Below are positions 1-8,416 of a DNA stretch of 54,868 bases, one piece after another. The notes under the pieces are model-generated. The model was given only the letters and a program-made list of their open reading frames with translations. It was not told the DNA's origin and ran no database searches. Location: NCBI GenBank assembly GCA_006226375.1, contig SBHC01000066.1, positions 1 through 54,868 of the forward strand, read 5' to 3'. The DNA is from Deltaproteobacteria bacterium (lineage in GTDB: Bacteria > Myxococcota_C > UBA6777). The position numbers and the translations under genes are program-made. Within the stretch, counting starts at the first letter, position 1. The number at the start of each line of letters is the position of its first letter.

Positions 1-839
1 CAGTGAGCGAGGTCGGTTTGGGTGTTGACGCAATGGCCGTTGCAAGGAATCTGACCTTGTTGGCAGGAGACTGCACACACACCGTTGGAGCAGACAAAGC
101 CCGAGGCGCAGACGTTGCCGCAGGCACCGCAGTGATGGCGGTCGGAGAGGAGATTGACACACTGTCCGCTGCAGTCGGTCTGATTGACCTGGCAGGAGAC
201 TTCGCAGGCACCGTGGGAACAGACAAATCCAGGCTGACAGGTGTTTCCACAAGCGCCGCAGTTGGTTCGGCTGGATTGCAGGGTGACGCAGCTTCCGTTG
301 CAGTCGGTGAGGCCGGGACCACAGTTGGTGACACACTTTCCAGCGTTGCAGACAGTGCCGTCGCCGCAGGTGGTGCCGCAGGCTCCGCAATGTCGGCGGT
401 CGGATTGTGTATCCACGCAGTTACCGGAGCAATCGTTGAGACCTTGTTGGCAAGACAGCACACACTTGCCAGCGTTGCAGACAAAGCCCGCGTCACAAGC
501 GTTTCCACAGGTTCCACAGTTGGAGCGGTCGGTTTGGGTGTTGGCGCAATTGCCGGAACAGTCGGTTAATCCGGTTTGACAAGAGAGGGCGCACTTTCCG
601 GAGCTACAGACTTGTCCGGCGTTACAGACCTGGCTGCACGCGCCACAGTGAGCCCGGCTGCTGTTGGTGTCCACGCAGCTGTCACTGCATGAGGTCAGAC
701 CGGTGGAGCAGCTGGCCTTGCAACGTCCCTGGTCGCAGACTTCTCCGCTGGCGCAGGCTTTCCCGCAACTTCCGCAGTGACGGGCGTCAAGTTGGGGGTC
801 TACACATTGTGAATCACACAACACCTGACCTGTGGGACA
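1..839 (-). repeat. Tandem 129-bp coding repeats (Stig1-like units)
   Basis: Successive 43-codon units of the lipoprotein gene repeat with the same cysteine spacing and with only moderate DNA identity. This points to old protein-level duplication rather than recent DNA slippage. The array continues past the left edge. Confidence 0.8.
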
Positions 840-986
840 ACGTGGAATGCATGTGCCTGCTTGGCAGGTCTCATCGGTCTTGCAGGTCACCGAGTCACAT
901 GGATTGGGAGGAGGCCCTGAACAGTTTAAGAAGCTCATCGAGAGAAGAAGTCCAACAATCCAGATTCCAGGATGATGCAGTCGCAT
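1..986 (-). CDS. Stig1-repeat Cys-rich lipoprotein, 3' end outside window
   Basis: The frame is open from an ATG at 986 to the left edge, so the C-terminus is missing. The first 26 residues form a lipoprotein signal ending in the lipobox F-L-N-C (Cys22), which implies an acylated envelope protein. From about residue 50 it is a tandem array of 43-residue units with the pattern C-x3-C-V-x-T-x-S/T-D-x3-H/N-C-G-A-C-G-N-x-C-x2-G-x-V-C, which resembles Stig1-type repeats common in myxobacterial surface proteins. About six and a half units are visible. A GGAG six bases before the ATG supports the start. Function is unknown; structural or adhesive surface roles are typical guesses for such repeats. 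The gene was found by reading the complementary strand directly, because it has no stop codon in the window. Confidence 0.85.
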   Translation of the reverse strand, partial: MRLHHPGIWIVGLLLSMSFLNCSGPPPNPCDSVTCKTDETCQAGTCIPRCPTGQVLCDSQCVDPQLDARHCGSCGKACASGEVCDQGRCKASCSTGLTSCSDSCVDTNSSRAHCGACSQVCNAGQVCSSGKCALSCQTGLTDCSGNCANTQTDRSNCGTCGNACDAGFVCNAGKCVLSCQQGLNDCSGNCVDTQSDRRHCGACGTTCGDGTVCNAGKCVTNCGPGLTDCNGSCVTLQSSRTNCGACGNTCQPGFVCSHGACEVSCQVNQTDCSGQCVNLLSDRHHCGACGNVCASGFVCSNGVCAVSCQQGQIPCNGHCVNTQTDLAH

Positions 987-1249
987 ACTGTTCTCCGTAG
1001 CCAACGCATTTGTTTCTGACACACGCAACGGAGCCAAACTTTTTGTTGGTGCTCTACTCATTTTCAGCACGGGATTGGCTGCGCGGTGTGGGTGCTTTCA
1101 AAAAGCAACTTGAGTTGTGGAGTATGTGGGAGCGTCCTTGGGCTTTCTTCAATATTCGTCGAAGAAAATGTGAAAGAGCGGGTGATTCAGGGTGTTGAGA
1201 GTATGTAGGTTGTTGTGGAAAGAGCAGATGGTAGGGATGATGAGGTGGG

Positions 1250-2644
1250 TTAGCGGAGTCGGAGTGTCGCTGGGATTCCATCTTTGGGGCGAAGAGTCAC
1301 TGTCGTTTCTGGCTTCACCACAGCGCCTGGCTTGAGTTGAAACTGGAATTTGCGGGCCAGCATCGAAAAGATCAGGACAGCTTCCAACATGGCAAAGTGA
1401 TCACCAATGCATTTTCGTTGTCCCTGGCTGAACGGCATGTACATGAAGTTGGTCCGGCCCCGTTTCTTTTGCTCTTCAAGGGCTTCGGGGGTGAAGCGCT
1501 CGGGGCGAAACTCTTCTGGGTTGTCCCAATAACGGGGGTTTCGGTGATTCGCGTAGTTGCATACATACACGTGTGTTCCCGCGCTGACGTGGTAGCCGTT
1601 GATGACGTCATCTTCTCGCGCTGTTTTGGCGATCGCCCACACGGGTGGGAAAAGACGCATCGACTCCTGGATGACCCGCTTGGTGTAAGTCAACTCTTTG
1701 AAGTCGTCCATCGTGGGCAAGCGGTCACCAAACACACGGTCTGCCTCTTGGGCGACTTTCTCCAGCGCGTCGGGGTTTTGGGTCATTAAGTACAGGGTCC
1801 AGGCGAGGGCGTTGGCTGTGGTCTCATGACCAGCTCCCAGCATGGTAAAGGCTTCGTCGAGAAGCTGCTGGTCGCTCATTTGTTCCCCGGTTTCTTCGTC
1901 TCGGGCGAGCATGAACATGGAGAGAAGGTCGCCACGGTCTTCACCTCTTTTCCGACGTTCCTGGATCAGCGACCACGTCATCTTCTTCATCTTGCGCAGG
2001 GCGTGCCAGAAGCGCAGGTTGCTGGGAAGGGGCAAGTACTCAACCTTGGGGACCGGGTGGGATGCGATGTGGTTGAAGTGCTCCAATCCAATCGAGAGGT
2101 ACTTCCCAAAGTCGTCGGACGCTTTGCTGATGTCGGTGCTGAAGAGGGTCTCTCCTGCAATCCGCAGGGTCAGCCGCATCATCTCTTGGGCCAGATCCAG
2201 CTCTTCGCCTTTTTTTGCGCTCTCTTCCCACTGCAAGCTCATATCTTCAGCGGCTTGGGCCATTGTTGTGGCAAAGCCTTCCAGCCGCTTTTTGTGAAAG
2301 GCGGGCTGGGCGATACGTCGCTGCCGTCGCCAAAAGTCACCTTCGCTGGTGACCAAGCCGTTGCCCAACAGGTGCCTCAGCTTCTCATAGCCGCGAGTGC
2401 CTTTGTAATAGTTGGGTGCGTTCTTCACAAACACATGGTGGATGGCGTCAGGGTCGAACAGGAGGTGTACGTTGATCGAAAGGAATGAGGCCTTCAACAT
2501 GGCTTCGTCTTGGGCCATCGCCTTCAGAAAAAAACCCAGAACGTCTTCTCGTACATCTTTGAGGTTTCCCCACAGCCAATGACCTCTCATCAGAGGAGCT
2601 TCCACACCTCTCGTGCTGGTATGAATGGATTGTGTTGCTGCCAT
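1250..2644 (-). CDS. Cytochrome P450
   Basis: A complete 464-residue soluble P450. The I-helix oxygen-activation motif G-A-G-H-E-T-T lies near residue 275, the ExxR motif (E-S-M-R) near 333, and the haem-binding loop F-S-Q-G-Q-R-K-C-I-G carries the axial cysteine at 412. Length fits stand-alone bacterial P450s that need separate redox partners; no ferredoxin or reductase gene is in the window. The hydrophobic-substrate type (CYP4/CYP110/CYP102-like) is suggested by the N-P-E-E-F-R-P-E-R-F segment, but the substrate cannot be told. It is divergent from a TetR-type gene and is almost certainly controlled by it through the palindromes at 2726-2767. An AGGAG/AAGG purine run precedes the ATG. Confidence 0.95.
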   Translation of the reverse strand: MAATQSIHTSTRGVEAPLMRGHWLWGNLKDVREDVLGFFLKAMAQDEAMLKASFLSINVHLLFDPDAIHHVFVKNAPNYYKGTRGYEKLRHLLGNGLVTSEGDFWRRQRRIAQPAFHKKRLEGFATTMAQAAEDMSLQWEESAKKGEELDLAQEMMRLTLRIAGETLFSTDISKASDDFGKYLSIGLEHFNHIASHPVPKVEYLPLPSNLRFWHALRKMKKMTWSLIQERRKRGEDRGDLLSMFMLARDEETGEQMSDQQLLDEAFTMLGAGHETTANALAWTLYLMTQNPDALEKVAQEADRVFGDRLPTMDDFKELTYTKRVIQESMRLFPPVWAIAKTAREDDVINGYHVSAGTHVYVCNYANHRNPRYWDNPEEFRPERFTPEALEEQKKRGRTNFMYMPFSQGQRKCIGDHFAMLEAVLIFSMLARKFQFQLKPGAVVKPETTVTLRPKDGIPATLRLR

Positions 2645-2724
2645 ATCCTTGTCTCCTCTTCTACTCTGTCTTGTGTAGAAACATACACTTCGCTTGCTTC
2701 GTTCTTTCTTTTTGTTCTTTCAAC

Positions 2725-2752
2725 TTGAGTGATCGCTCATGTTTTGTATAAT
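2725..2752 (+). promoter_or_regulatory. Predicted sigma70-type promoter of the tetR gene
   Basis: TTGAGT (2725-2730), a 16-base spacer, then a perfect TATAAT (2747-2752). The -35 box lies inside the left palindrome, and the right palindrome covers the expected transcription start. Confidence 0.65.
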
Positions 2753-2767
2753 ATGAGTTATTACTCA
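2726..2767. promoter_or_regulatory. Pair of TetR-type operators, TGAGT-N4-ACTCA
   Basis: Two 14-bp palindromes, TGAGTGATCGCTCA (2726-2739, one mismatched pair) and TGAGTTATTACTCA (2754-2767, perfect outer arms), lie 28 bp centre to centre. They sit across both divergent promoters. This is the expected layout for an autoregulating TetR repressor that also controls the neighbouring P450. Confidence 0.75.
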
Positions 2768-2776
2768 TGTTTTCAA
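2748..2776 (-). promoter_or_regulatory. Predicted sigma70-type promoter of the P450 gene
   Basis: On the minus strand TTGAAA (2776-2771) is followed after exactly 17 bases by TATTAT (2753-2748). The -10 box overlaps the -10 box of the opposing tetR promoter, and the palindrome at 2754-2767 fills most of the spacer. A bound repressor there would block this promoter. Confidence 0.65.
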
Positions 2777-2799
2777 CTCGCATTTGATAGAGGTTGGGT

Positions 2800-3471
2800 A
2801 TGGAGAGCGAAATCAAGTTAAAGCCGCGCAAGAAGCCGAGGCAGAAGCGATCCAAGGAAACAGTGAGCGCGATCTTAGAAGCGACCGCTCACATTTTGCA
2901 GGAGGAAGGATACGACAAGACAAGCACCAATCGTGTGGCGAAGCGCGCGGGGGTAAGCATTGGCTCGCTGTATCAGTACTTTCCGAACAAAGAAGCCCTG
3001 TTTACGGCGTTGTTTGAGCAGCACCATGTCGAGATGCTGGCGTTGTTGCAAGAGACTATGGTGGAGATGAGAGACGCGCCTTTGCCTGAAGCTGTTCGGG
3101 CCTATGTACACGCGATGATAGAGGCTCACACTCACAATCCAAAGCTCCACCGGGCGCTCATGGAACAGGTCATGCATTTGGGGATCGATTACATCCAAAA
3201 GCTCAATGCCACCGTGTGTTTGATGGTGGAGGCCTATCTTGAGTCTCGACCCGAGCCGATCTTACCCAAGAACTTAAAGATGGCGTCGTTTGTGTTGGTT
3301 TCAGCAGTGGAGAGCGTGGCGCACACAGGTTTGCTGTACTCGGACGAGTCGTTCGCGATGGAAGAGCTGTTGGATGAGTTGTGTGACTTGATTTTGCGGT
3401 ATCTGCTTGGAGAACAATACGAGTGTCCTCCTGGCAGTCACAAAGAACTTGTGGAAGGGAAAGCTTCGTAG
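2800..3471 (+). CDS. TetR/AcrR-family transcriptional regulator
   Basis: A 223-residue one-component regulator. After a basic N-terminus (K/R-rich, residues 6-18) comes a TetR helix-turn-helix at about 40-67, with the typical S-I-G-S-L-Y-Q-Y-F-P-N-K-E-A-L stretch. The rest is an all-helical ligand-binding and dimer domain. I chose the ATG at 2800, because AGAGG at 2789-2793 is six bases upstream; an in-frame TTG at 2794 would overlap that site. It is divergent from the P450, and the two palindromes between them are the probable binding sites. The ligand is probably hydrophobic and may be the P450 substrate (inference). Confidence 0.93.
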   Translation: MESEIKLKPRKKPRQKRSKETVSAILEATAHILQEEGYDKTSTNRVAKRAGVSIGSLYQYFPNKEALFTALFEQHHVEMLALLQETMVEMRDAPLPEAVRAYVHAMIEAHTHNPKLHRALMEQVMHLGIDYIQKLNATVCLMVEAYLESRPEPILPKNLKMASFVLVSAVESVAHTGLLYSDESFAMEELLDELCDLILRYLLGEQYECPPGSHKELVEGKAS

Positions 3472-3507
3472 GGCAGAGGGGAGGCGCTGTTGAGTTAGGC
3501 CTGGTCG

Positions 3508-6500
3508 TTAGACTCTGCGGCGAACCCAGAAGCCTGCGCAGAGAAGCAGCAGAACAAAGAAGAGGGAGAGGGGCTGAGCCGGGGAAGAGGAGCAACCACA
3601 TCCTGGAGCGTAGCGTCCTGGCGGATCGTTCGGGTTGTTGTTCGGGTTACCCGAGGAGCGGTCTGCGTTTCCTGGGCCGCCGGGGTTGTTGGTGCTTCCG
3701 TCGGTGCCAGCGTTCGAGCCTTCAGAGCCAGGATTGTTACCAGGGCTGTCGGTGCCGTTGGAGCCGTCAGGTGTGTTGCCCGTTCCGCCGTCGGTGTTGC
3801 CGTTACCGGGGTTTTCACCGTTTCCGTTGCCTGGGTTTTCACTGTTTCCGTTGCCGGGGTTTTCACCGTTTCCGTTGCCAGGATTCTCACCGTTTCCATT
3901 GCCCGGATTGATGCACTGGCCACCTTCGCAGGTGGAACCGGCGGGGCACTTGATGTTGTGGCAGGGATCGTGGTCACAGCGACCGTCCTGGCAGGACTTT
4001 CCTTTGGTGCAGGTGACGTCATAGCAGGGGTCTGGGATGCACTTGCCGTTTTCACAGGTCGCTCCGTCAGAGCAGGACACGCCATCACAGGGGCCTGACT
4101 TCTTGGGATCGGGCTGACACTTGCCATCCACACATTGTTCTTTGTCGTTGCAAGTGACTTTGGCGCAGGAGCCGAAGCACTGGCCTTCACGACAGAACTG
4201 ATCCGCGCCGCAGTTTACACCATCGCAAGGATCGTTTTGGCAGTAACCACCAACGCAACGCTTGCCTTGGGGGCAGCCTTTGACGTAGCAGTCATCTTTG
4301 AGGCAGACGCCGCCTTCACAAACATAGTTGTTGGGGCATTTGATCAATTCACAGGGGTCAACACAGCGCCCAGCGACACATTGTTTGCCATCCGAGCATT
4401 TCACGGTCTGGCAGGGGTTCCCCCAGCAAATGTCGTCCACACACTTCAGCCCGCCGGGACATTCTGCGCCACGACACTTCTGACGGCAGCTTCCTTGCAC
4501 ACAGACCAGACCCGAGGGGCAGGTTGCGCCGTTGTCGGCTTTTCCATCACAGTTGTCGTCCTTGCCGTTGCAGACCTCTGGTGTGGGTTGTGGAGCGTTG
4601 CATAGCGTCCACTGACCGCTGCGACAGACCTCTGTTCCGCCACCACAGTCGCTGCGGCAGGAGCGGGTAATCTGGTTGTCGACTTTGCCGTCGCAGTCGT
4701 CGTCTTTGCCGTTGCAGATTTCTTTTTCGGGGGCGGGTCCGGAGCAGCCGCTCCACTTGCCGTTCTTGCACGTTGCGGTTCCTTGACCGCAGTCGCCAAG
4801 GCAGGCCTTGTCTGGGATCTCATCGATCTGACCGTTGCAATCGTTGTCTTTGCCGTCACATTGTTCGGCTTCGGGTTGCTGCGCTGAGCAGTTCACCCAA
4901 CGACCGCTGACACATGTCTCGGTGCCTTTGCCACAAACCGTTTGGCAAGCACGGGTGAGGCCGTTGTCAACCTGACCATCGCAGTCGTCATCCTGGTTGT
5001 TGCAGCTTTCGACCTGGGGTTGGGGAGCTGAGCAGTTGACCCATTGTCCCGCTTGGCAGGTCTCGGTGCCGTTGCCACAAGTGGTGCTACAGGCCTGGAC
5101 GAGGCCGTCGTCGATCTTGCCGTTGCAGTCGTTGTCGACGCCGTCACAGGTCTCGGGGGAGGGGGAACCTCCAGGAGCAGAGCAGCGGAGACCGGAGCCG
5201 TCCGGCTTGCACACTTGTTGACCTTGTCGTTTGCAAGCGCCTACGCCGTTCTCACAGGCCTTGCCCTTGTCGGGCCAGTCTTCGTCGGTTTGACCGTCGC
5301 AGTCGTCATCGACACCGTTGCAGGTTTCGGTTTGCTTGGGCTTGGGTTTCACCGAGCATTCAACGCCGGAGCCGTTGGAGGTACAAACCCAGGTTCCGGT
5401 GTTGCTACACCCGCCGACGCCCACTGTGCAGGCAGAGCCCTTGTTGGACCAGTTCTCATCGATGCTTCCGTCACAGTCGTCGTCTTTGCCGTTGCAGGTC
5501 TCTGCGGTCGGCTTGCGCGCAGTACAATTGATCCAACGTCCGGCGCTACAAGTTTCGGTGCCGGATTCACAGATGGTTTTGCAAGCTTGGGTTAGGTTCT
5601 CATCGACGCTACCGTCGCAATCGTCGTCTTGACCGTTGCAGGTTTCGGGTTGGGGAGAGCGAGCTTTTTCAGAGCACTCCACGCCGGAGCCGTTGGACTT
5701 GCAAACCCACTTTCCGGTCTTTTGGCACCCACCCGTACCCACGGTGCAGGCAGAGCCTTTGTTGGACCAGTTCTCATCGACGCTGCCGTCGCAGTCGTCG
5801 TCGAGGCCGTTGCAGGTTTCCGAGCGGGAAGAGCCAGGATTGGCTGAGCAAGTCACACCTGAGCCACTGGAGTTGCAGACGTAGGTACCTGTACGTTGGC
5901 AAATCCCTTTGCCCACGGTACAGGACTTGCCTTTGGTACCAGCCCAGTTTTCATCGACCTGTCCGTTGCAATTGTCGTCCCGTCCGTTGCACTTTTCGGG
6001 CGGAAGGTTGTTGGCTGTGCAGGTCCCCCAGCTTCCTCGGGAGCATCGTTGGGTTCCTGCGCCACAGGCGGTGTTGCAGCCTCGGCTGAGACCTTCGTCC
6101 ACAACGCCGTCGCAGTCGTTGTCGAGGTTGTCACAGACTTCTGTGGAGGCGGTGTTGGCGATGGAGTTAAACGCGCTGTTCAGGGACGATTGGTTGGTTG
6201 CGTTGTACGCGCTCCCGGTTTGTCCTGCGCTTGCAATGCTGTTCAACAGGGAGGCGTTGAACTGGACACCAATGACATAGGTTTTGATGCCGTAACTTTT
6301 CCACAACGTGTTGGCTTCTGTGACAGCGTTGAGGGATTCTCCGTTGGGGTAACCGTCGGTGATAAGAACGAGATAGTAAGGGCGGTTCTTGGTGGCGGAG
6401 GGCTCGTTTCGCTTTAGGCCCCACAGGTACTGGCCTGCGTTTCGAATCCCTGTGGCCATACGCGTGTAGCCTTCGTTGGAGGCGTAGTTGTTGACCGAGT

Positions 6501-6792
6501 TGTAGATGGTCGACCAGGCCGAGTCTGAAACGCCAACACGAAAAATGTAGTTGGCACCAAAGGTGGATAGGCCAAACCGCAACTTGCTCTTGAAGTTGTT
6601 GGTCAGGGTGCGGATCGCGTTGCGAACCGTCGTGTGTTTGGTCCCCCGCATACTTCCCGATACGTCGAGAAGCAAAAAGACGTTGGAGCGCTCACAGAAG
6701 GCTTCTGCCCGTGGTGTCCAGCCGACTAAGGCGACTATGGCCACGAGTATCGCGAGGATTCGCGAAACCAAGGACATTCTCATTTGTTTCAT
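3508..6792 (-). CDS. VWA / MopE-repeat / Cys-rich surface protein with MYXO-CTERM tail
   Basis: About 1094 residues. An N-terminal Sec signal (ending near A-E-A-F) is followed by a von Willebrand A domain with the MIDAS motif D-V-S-G-S and the strand L-V-L-I-T-D-G. Then come eleven MopE-type putative metal-binding units (C-N-G-x-D-D-D-C-D-G-x-V-D-E), about nine short Cys-rich units (C-x2-V-x-C-x2-G-x2-C-x2-G-x-C), a P-G-N-G-N-G-E-N linker, and a C-terminal MYXO-CTERM signal: G-C-G-C, a hydrophobic helix, then R-R-R. The tail predicts processing and surface anchoring by a myxosortase-type pathway. A role as calcium- or metal-dependent adhesin is likely but unproven. The start at 6792 has AGGGG seven bases upstream; 6783 is an alternative start with AAGGA at better spacing. 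Confidence 0.9.
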   Translation of the reverse strand: MKQMRMSLVSRILAILVAIVALVGWTPRAEAFCERSNVFLLLDVSGSMRGTKHTTVRNAIRTLTNNFKSKLRFGLSTFGANYIFRVGVSDSAWSTIYNSVNNYASNEGYTRMATGIRNAGQYLWGLKRNEPSATKNRPYYLVLITDGYPNGESLNAVTEANTLWKSYGIKTYVIGVQFNASLLNSIASAGQTGSAYNATNQSSLNSAFNSIANTASTEVCDNLDNDCDGVVDEGLSRGCNTACGAGTQRCSRGSWGTCTANNLPPEKCNGRDDNCNGQVDENWAGTKGKSCTVGKGICQRTGTYVCNSSGSGVTCSANPGSSRSETCNGLDDDCDGSVDENWSNKGSACTVGTGGCQKTGKWVCKSNGSGVECSEKARSPQPETCNGQDDDCDGSVDENLTQACKTICESGTETCSAGRWINCTARKPTAETCNGKDDDCDGSIDENWSNKGSACTVGVGGCSNTGTWVCTSNGSGVECSVKPKPKQTETCNGVDDDCDGQTDEDWPDKGKACENGVGACKRQGQQVCKPDGSGLRCSAPGGSPSPETCDGVDNDCNGKIDDGLVQACSTTCGNGTETCQAGQWVNCSAPQPQVESCNNQDDDCDGQVDNGLTRACQTVCGKGTETCVSGRWVNCSAQQPEAEQCDGKDNDCNGQIDEIPDKACLGDCGQGTATCKNGKWSGCSGPAPEKEICNGKDDDCDGKVDNQITRSCRSDCGGGTEVCRSGQWTLCNAPQPTPEVCNGKDDNCDGKADNGATCPSGLVCVQGSCRQKCRGAECPGGLKCVDDICWGNPCQTVKCSDGKQCVAGRCVDPCELIKCPNNYVCEGGVCLKDDCYVKGCPQGKRCVGGYCQNDPCDGVNCGADQFCREGQCFGSCAKVTCNDKEQCVDGKCQPDPKKSGPCDGVSCSDGATCENGKCIPDPCYDVTCTKGKSCQDGRCDHDPCHNIKCPAGSTCEGGQCINPGNGNGENPGNGNGENPGNGNSENPGNGNGENPGNGNTDGGTGNTPDGSNGTDSPGNNPGSEGSNAGTDGSTNNPGGPGNADRSSGNPNNNPNDPPGRYAPGCGCSSSPAQPLSLFFVLLLLCAGFWVRRRV
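3796..3909 (-). repeat. 24-bp tandem coding repeat, P-G-N-G-N-G/S-E-N
   Basis: Between four and five near-identical 24-base units encode a Gly/Asn/Pro linker between the Cys-rich array and the MYXO-CTERM region. The high DNA identity suggests slippage-prone length variation, consistent with a wall- or envelope-spanning spacer. Confidence 0.8.
4530..6140 (-). repeat. Eleven MopE-type putative metal-binding coding repeats
   Basis: Units built on C-N-G-x-D-D-x-C-D-G-x2-D-E/N recur about every 45-55 residues, each followed by C-x3-C-G-x-G-T-E/x-x-C or a related cysteine pair. They match the acidic-cysteine pattern known as the MopE putative metal-binding motif (family knowledge). Metal bound here is unknown. 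Confidence 0.85.
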
Positions 6793-7126
6793 CCTTACAC
6801 CCCTATCACAAGACATTCTTCCGAACGATAGTAAAGCCGTCACTTCCCTTCAACGGTTGTGTTGCTATGATAAAGTATGCAAAACCATTGATAGTTTGGC
6901 AAGTGGTATTGTCGGAGAATAAGAGTGAAACCCGTTCACCACCGAAGGTTGGTGCCACCACCCCTCAGCCTCTTTTGTCGGAGGTCTTCGTTCTTTTTCT
7001 GGGAAGAACGATGGTTGGAAGGGGGTTGGGGTTTCTATTCAAGTCACTCTTATAGTATACACTTCGCTGACGAAGAGGTTGCGGTACAACAATCTTGTGT
7101 TGGACGGAAGGGAAAGGACATTGGGC
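6793..7126. other. Divergent intergenic region, VWA surface gene / hutI
   Basis: No gene seen. It must carry both divergent promoters. A TATAGT at 7051-7056 is a possible -10 box for hutI, though no good -35 is at the right distance. A short inverted repeat CTTCG-N4-CGAAG lies at 7062-7075, between that box and the hutI start. Confidence 0.4.
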
Positions 7127-8353
7127 ATGGTGCAGCGCACTCGTTTGGAAGACATTGGCCGGTTGTATCCGGTGCATCCCAACCATGAGTCTGTCATCGA
7201 AGATGCGACGTTGGTGATCGAAGAAGGGAACATCGCCTGGGTCGGGCCAGCAAGGGAAGCTCCTGCCCCAACACCTGAAGAAACGTGTCGTTCCCTGAAC
7301 GGGGCTATCGTCACGCCGGGTTGGGTCGATTCTCACACCCACTTGATCTGGGCTGGAAGCCGACAGCATGAGTTTCGTCAACGGCTCGAAGGCAAGACCT
7401 ACTTAGACATCGCCAAAGCGGGCGGTGGAATTATGTCGACCGTTCGAGAGGTGCGCAAAGCAAGCCTGGAGCAGCTTGTTGAGGACGGGCGGAAGAGGTT
7501 GCATCGGCTGCTTTCGTTTGGAGTCACAGCCGTTGAAATCAAGAGCGGGTATGGGCTGAGCACAGACGCTGAAGTGAAGATGTTGGAGGCAGCCAAAGCC
7601 TTGGGAGACTCCTCTCCCCATACCGTCGCCACGACCTTCCTTGGGGCTCATACCGTCCCCACAGAACACAAAGCCCAACGTGAAACCTATCTAGACCTAA
7701 TCTGTGAGGAGATGATTCCCCTTGTCGCGGAGCGCGGCCTGGCTGAAGCCTGTGACGTCTTTGTTGAGGAGGGAGCCTTCTCCTTGGAAGAAGCTCGACG
7801 CGTGCTGGAAACGGGCAAACGTTTCGGCCTCAAACCCCGCGTTCATGCGGATCAATTGTCACCGATGGGTGGGGCGCAGTTGGCCGCTTCGTTGGGAGCA
7901 GCCAGCGCAGACCACCTCGAAGACATCGACGAAGAAGGCATCCAGGCCTTGGCCGATGCTGGCGTGGTGGCCTGTATGATTCCGGGTTCGACCTTTTGCT
8001 TGCAACAAGGCAAATACGCTCCAGCTCGTGCCTTGCTCGACGCGGGTGTTACGCTCGCCATCGCGACGGACCTCAACCCAGGTACAACCTGCAGTGAAAA
8101 CCTGGCCTTGATTGGTTCGATCGCCGCTACACAAATGAGGCTGACTCCTTTGGAGGTTCTCCACGCCTTAACCCGTGGAGGAGCCTGTTCGCTGGGGCGT
8201 GACGATCGATTGGGTTCTCTGGCTCCTGGGTACCAGGCCGATCTCGTAGTCTTTGACGCTCCTGACATCGACTACATCTTCTATCATTATGGGATCTCTC
8301 ATGTCTCTGAGGTCTTGATCCAAGGTGTCTGTCACTATTCTGCTTCCTCCTAA
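7127..8353 (+). CDS. hutI: Imidazolonepropionase
   Basis: A 408-residue metal-dependent amidohydrolase that opens the imidazolone ring of 4-imidazolone-5-propionate to N-formimino-glutamate, the third step of histidine breakdown. Visible marks are the metal ligands H70-x-H72 in D-S-H-T-H-L-I-W-A-G-S-R, the segment A-K-A-G-G-G-I, L-G-A-H-T-V-P, H240 in H-A-D-Q, and D315 in A-T-D-L-N-P-G-T. Length is normal for the family. I chose ATG 7127 because AAGGA at 7114-7118 is eight bases upstream; a TTG at 7079 would add an unrelated N-terminal segment. No hutH or hutU gene is near, so the pathway is split in this genome or partly absent. Confidence 0.95.
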   Translation: MVQRTRLEDIGRLYPVHPNHESVIEDATLVIEEGNIAWVGPAREAPAPTPEETCRSLNGAIVTPGWVDSHTHLIWAGSRQHEFRQRLEGKTYLDIAKAGGGIMSTVREVRKASLEQLVEDGRKRLHRLLSFGVTAVEIKSGYGLSTDAEVKMLEAAKALGDSSPHTVATTFLGAHTVPTEHKAQRETYLDLICEEMIPLVAERGLAEACDVFVEEGAFSLEEARRVLETGKRFGLKPRVHADQLSPMGGAQLAASLGAASADHLEDIDEEGIQALADAGVVACMIPGSTFCLQQGKYAPARALLDAGVTLAIATDLNPGTTCSENLALIGSIAATQMRLTPLEVLHALTRGGACSLGRDDRLGSLAPGYQADLVVFDAPDIDYIFYHYGISHVSEVLIQGVCHYSASS

Positions 8354-8416
8354 AGGCTCTTTCTTTTCGTCCTTGTTCTTGGTTGCTCTTGCTGGTTGTA
8401 ACGTGGAGAATGTGCG

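Noticed and set aside
1..839. Regular repeat spacing that could suggest a CRISPR array
   Set aside because: Repeats are coding, 129 bp long, differ in DNA and keep a cysteine pattern; there are no unique spacers.
7062..7075. CTTCG-N4-CGAAG hairpin before hutI as a riboswitch
   Set aside because: The stem is only five pairs and no conserved aptamer elements are seen around it.
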